From UBA9547 sp044349205 (lineage in GTDB: Bacteria > Bacteroidota > Bacteroidia > Cytophagales > UBA9547): a stretch of 7,027 nt of DNA. Shown here in pieces: positions 5,139 through 7,027 of the stretch; the first letter of the stretch is position 1, and each line of letters begins with the position of its first letter. The stretch is from assembly GCA_044349205.1 (NCBI GenBank), contig JBIKRJ010000128.1, positions 1 to 7,027 of the forward strand. The letters are read 5' to 3'. The notes under the pieces were generated by a model. That model did not search any database, was not told the origin of the DNA, and worked only from the letters and a program-made list of their open reading frames with translations. The translations under genes were made by a program, and so were the position numbers.

Positions 5139-5196
5139 TGGTCGTTTTCCCAAAAGCGTTTCTCAATTTACACACAACTATCTAGTAAAATCGTCC

Positions 5197-6816
5197 ATGC
5201 TTACCGTTTCTAATCTTTCCCTCCGTTTTGGCAAAAGAATTTTGTTTGAAGAGGTTGACCTCAAATTTGTAAACAACAACTGCTATGGCGTAATAGGTGC
5301 CAATGGCGCGGGCAAATCTACCTTTCTGAAAATACTTTCGGGTGAAATAGAGCCTACCACGGGTTCTGTGGCGCTAAACAAAGGAGCGAGGATGGCGGTC
5401 TTGAAGCAAAACCACTTTGAGTTCGACGAAGAGCAGGTCTTGAACACCGTTATAATGGGGCATAAGAAGTTGTGGGACATCATGCAAGAAAAAGAAGCCA
5501 TTTACGCCAAGCCCGATTTTTCGGACGAAGACGGTACGCGCGCTTCGGAACTGGAGGCTGAGTTTGCCGAAATGGACGGGTGGAATGCCGAAACAGATGC
5601 AGCGCAAATACTCAGCTCGCTGGGCGTAAAGGAAGAAAACCACTACAAACTGGTAAAAGAGCTAAGCGGAAATGAAAAAGTACGGGTCTTGTTGGCGCAA
5701 GCCTTGTTTGGCAATCCCGATGTGCTACTGCTCGACGAACCTACCAACGATTTGGATGTGGAAACGGTGATGTGGCTTGAAGACTTCCTGGCCAATTTTG
5801 AAAACACAGTGATTGTGGTCTCGCACGATCGCCACTTCTTGGACTCGGTGTGTACCCACATGGTGGACATCGATTTTTCTAAAATAAAGATGTATAGCGG
5901 CAACTACACCTACTGGTACGAATCGAGCCAGCTTGCCTTAAGGCAGCGCGCCGACCAAAACAAGAAGAACGAAGACAAAAGAAAAGAACTTCAAGCGTTT
6001 ATCGAACGATTTAGTGCCAACGTGGCCAAGTCGAGGCAAGCCACGAGCCGTAAAAAAATGCTTGAAAAACTTACCGTTGACCAAATACAGCCTTCAAGCC
6101 GAAAATACCCAGGCATACAGTTCAAGCCCGAACGAGAGGCGGGCGACCAGGTGCTAAGTGTGGAACACCTTTCGGCCTTGTCGAAAGACGGTGCATATTT
6201 GTTCAAAGACATTCAGTTTGCCTTGCACAAAGGCGACAAGGTGGCCTTGATTTCGCGAGAGGGCTTGGCTACCAGCACTTTTTATCGTGTCATTGCCGAC
6301 GAAATAGCTCCTGCAAAAGGCGAATACAAATGGGGTGTCACCATCACAAAAGCATATTTACCACTCGACAACAGTGTATTTTTTGAAGATGCCGACTTAA
6401 ACCTCATCGATTGGCTGCGCCAATATTCGCAAGACAAAGACGAAACCTACATTCGCGGTTTTTTGGGCAGAATGTTGTTTTCGGGCGAAGAAACATTCAA
6501 GAGTTGCAAGGTGCTGTCGGGAGGGGAGAAGGTGCGTTGCATGATTTCGAAAATGATCATGACGGGCGGCAATATGCTGTTGCTCGACGAGCCTACCAAC
6601 CACTTGGACTTGGAGTCTATCACAGCTTTCAACAATGCACTGAAAGACTTCAAAGGCAATGTCATTTTCACTTCGCACGACCACGAATTTATAAATACTG
6701 TGGCCAACCGCATTATTGAAATAACGCCAAAAGGGGTTATTGACAAACACATGTCCTACGACGAATACATCTTGAACCCCGAGATAAAAGCGATGCGTGA
6801 AGAAATGTATAATTAA
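5197..6816 (+). CDS. ABC-F family ATPase (YbiT/Uup-type ribosome-associated factor)
   Basis: A 539-residue soluble protein with two ATP-binding cassettes and no membrane segment. ABC-F proteins bind the ribosomal E site and relieve stalled translation; some give antibiotic resistance. Cassette 1 has Walker A GANGAGKST at 34-42, signature LSGNE at 156-160 (N in place of the second G), Walker B LLLDEP at 177-182 and switch H210. The charged linker at about 240-305 is the ABC-F arm that contacts tRNA and rRNA. Cassette 2 has signature LSGGE at 440-444, Walker B LLLDEP at 461-466 with E465, and H494. Its Walker A is degenerate: SREGLATST at 353-361, with no lysine. Length fits the YbiT group (E. 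coli 530). The start is ATG at 5197 with no Shine-Dalgarno. It is divergent from osmC and stands alone. A housekeeping factor is more likely than a resistance gene. Confidence 0.93.
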   Translation: MLTVSNLSLRFGKRILFEEVDLKFVNNNCYGVIGANGAGKSTFLKILSGEIEPTTGSVALNKGARMAVLKQNHFEFDEEQVLNTVIMGHKKLWDIMQEKEAIYAKPDFSDEDGTRASELEAEFAEMDGWNAETDAAQILSSLGVKEENHYKLVKELSGNEKVRVLLAQALFGNPDVLLLDEPTNDLDVETVMWLEDFLANFENTVIVVSHDRHFLDSVCTHMVDIDFSKIKMYSGNYTYWYESSQLALRQRADQNKKNEDKRKELQAFIERFSANVAKSRQATSRKKMLEKLTVDQIQPSSRKYPGIQFKPEREAGDQVLSVEHLSALSKDGAYLFKDIQFALHKGDKVALISREGLATSTFYRVIADEIAPAKGEYKWGVTITKAYLPLDNSVFFEDADLNLIDWLRQYSQDKDETYIRGFLGRMLFSGEETFKSCKVLSGGEKVRCMISKMIMTGGNMLLLDEPTNHLDLESITAFNNALKDFKGNVIFTSHDHEFINTVANRIIEITPKGVIDKHMSYDEYILNPEIKAMREEMYN

Positions 6817-6978
6817 GCTAGTGTGGGCTTGGTATATTCTAGTTACTTTTGGTTTCCTCAGTGGTATATTTCATGTTTTTCATACATCTGTGTTGAGTTT
6901 GGTGCCAATTTAGCTTTTGTTGTTTACGGAAAAAAGATTTAATCATTTAGGTTTACGCTGATTTAGTGTTACTTTATT

Positions 6979-7006
6979 AAGTTTTTAAGCATAAAACAAA
7001 ACTTTT
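6979..7006 (+). terminator. Weak AT-rich hairpin, possible terminator for ABC-F
   Basis: AAGTTTT at 6979-6985 pairs with AAAACTT at 6998-7004 over 12 bases of loop, followed by a T/C-rich tail. The stem has only one G-C pair, and it lies 163 bases after the ABC-F stop. This is the best terminator-like structure in the 211-base stretch 6817-7027, which otherwise shows no gene, RNA or convincing promoter. Confidence 0.2.
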
Positions 7007-7027
7007 CTTCTCCATATAATATCTTTT

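Noticed and set aside
6844..6851. TACTTTTG, a -7 match downstream of the ABC-F gene
   Set aside because: The only TTG upstream is 12 bp away, too close for a -33 element, and no gene start follows inside the window.
1..7027. A defence island, mobile element, CRISPR or other new multi-gene system
   Set aside because: All clear genes belong to familiar housekeeping or common families. No terminal inverted repeats, spaced direct repeats, transposase, integrase or tRNA are visible. The novelty seen is regulatory, chiefly in dnaX.

Overview
The window looks like ordinary chromosome from a member of the Bacteroidota, probably of the Cytophagales type. The evidence is indirect. Starts lack Shine-Dalgarno sequences, several upstream regions carry the Bacteroidota sigma-factor -7 box TAnnTTTG (one with a TTTG -33 box at exactly 19 bp), and the ABC-F and zinc-phospholipase/nuclease-like proteins resemble those of that phylum. 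No phage, transposon, CRISPR, tRNA or rRNA is visible.

Layout. Positions 1-4991 are read on the minus strand. Transcription enters from the right: a possible small ORF (5119-4988) overlaps an OsmC-family thiol protein (4991-4551), followed by a single-domain rhodanese (4498-4184). Next comes class II fructose-bisphosphate aldolase (4005-2920), closed by a strong intrinsic terminator (2900-2865). A well-matched promoter overlaps that terminator and starts a second unit: a HAD-IIIA phosphatase of the GmhB/HisB-N type (2782-2279), a secreted zinc-dependent phospholipase C / S1-P1 nuclease-like enzyme (2268-1270) and dnaX (1215 to beyond the left edge). The first two genes of this unit start with GTG and are 10 bp apart. 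dnaX also has a candidate promoter of its own. An ABC-F translation-factor ATPase (5197-6816) is divergent on the plus strand. The last 211 bases hold no gene that I can support.

The genes do not form one pathway. The window is housekeeping: clamp loader, glycolysis/gluconeogenesis, ribosome-associated ABC-F protein, sulfur/peroxide thiol chemistry and a sugar phosphatase.

The most interesting signal is inside dnaX. Just after the clamp-loader domains end (residue about 376), the coding strand has a run of 11 A directly preceded by a 10-bp perfect hairpin and followed at once by TGA in the -1 frame. About 55 bases on, the same layout recurs with a 6-bp hairpin, a run of 10 A and a TGA in the -1 frame. 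This is what a slippage device making a short gamma-like DnaX next to full-length tau would look like, here in tandem. Other points of note are a 17-bp palindrome filling the spacer of the dnaX promoter, a 7-bp tandem repeat array in the leader of the phosphatase operon, and a second ABC-F nucleotide site with no Walker A lysine.
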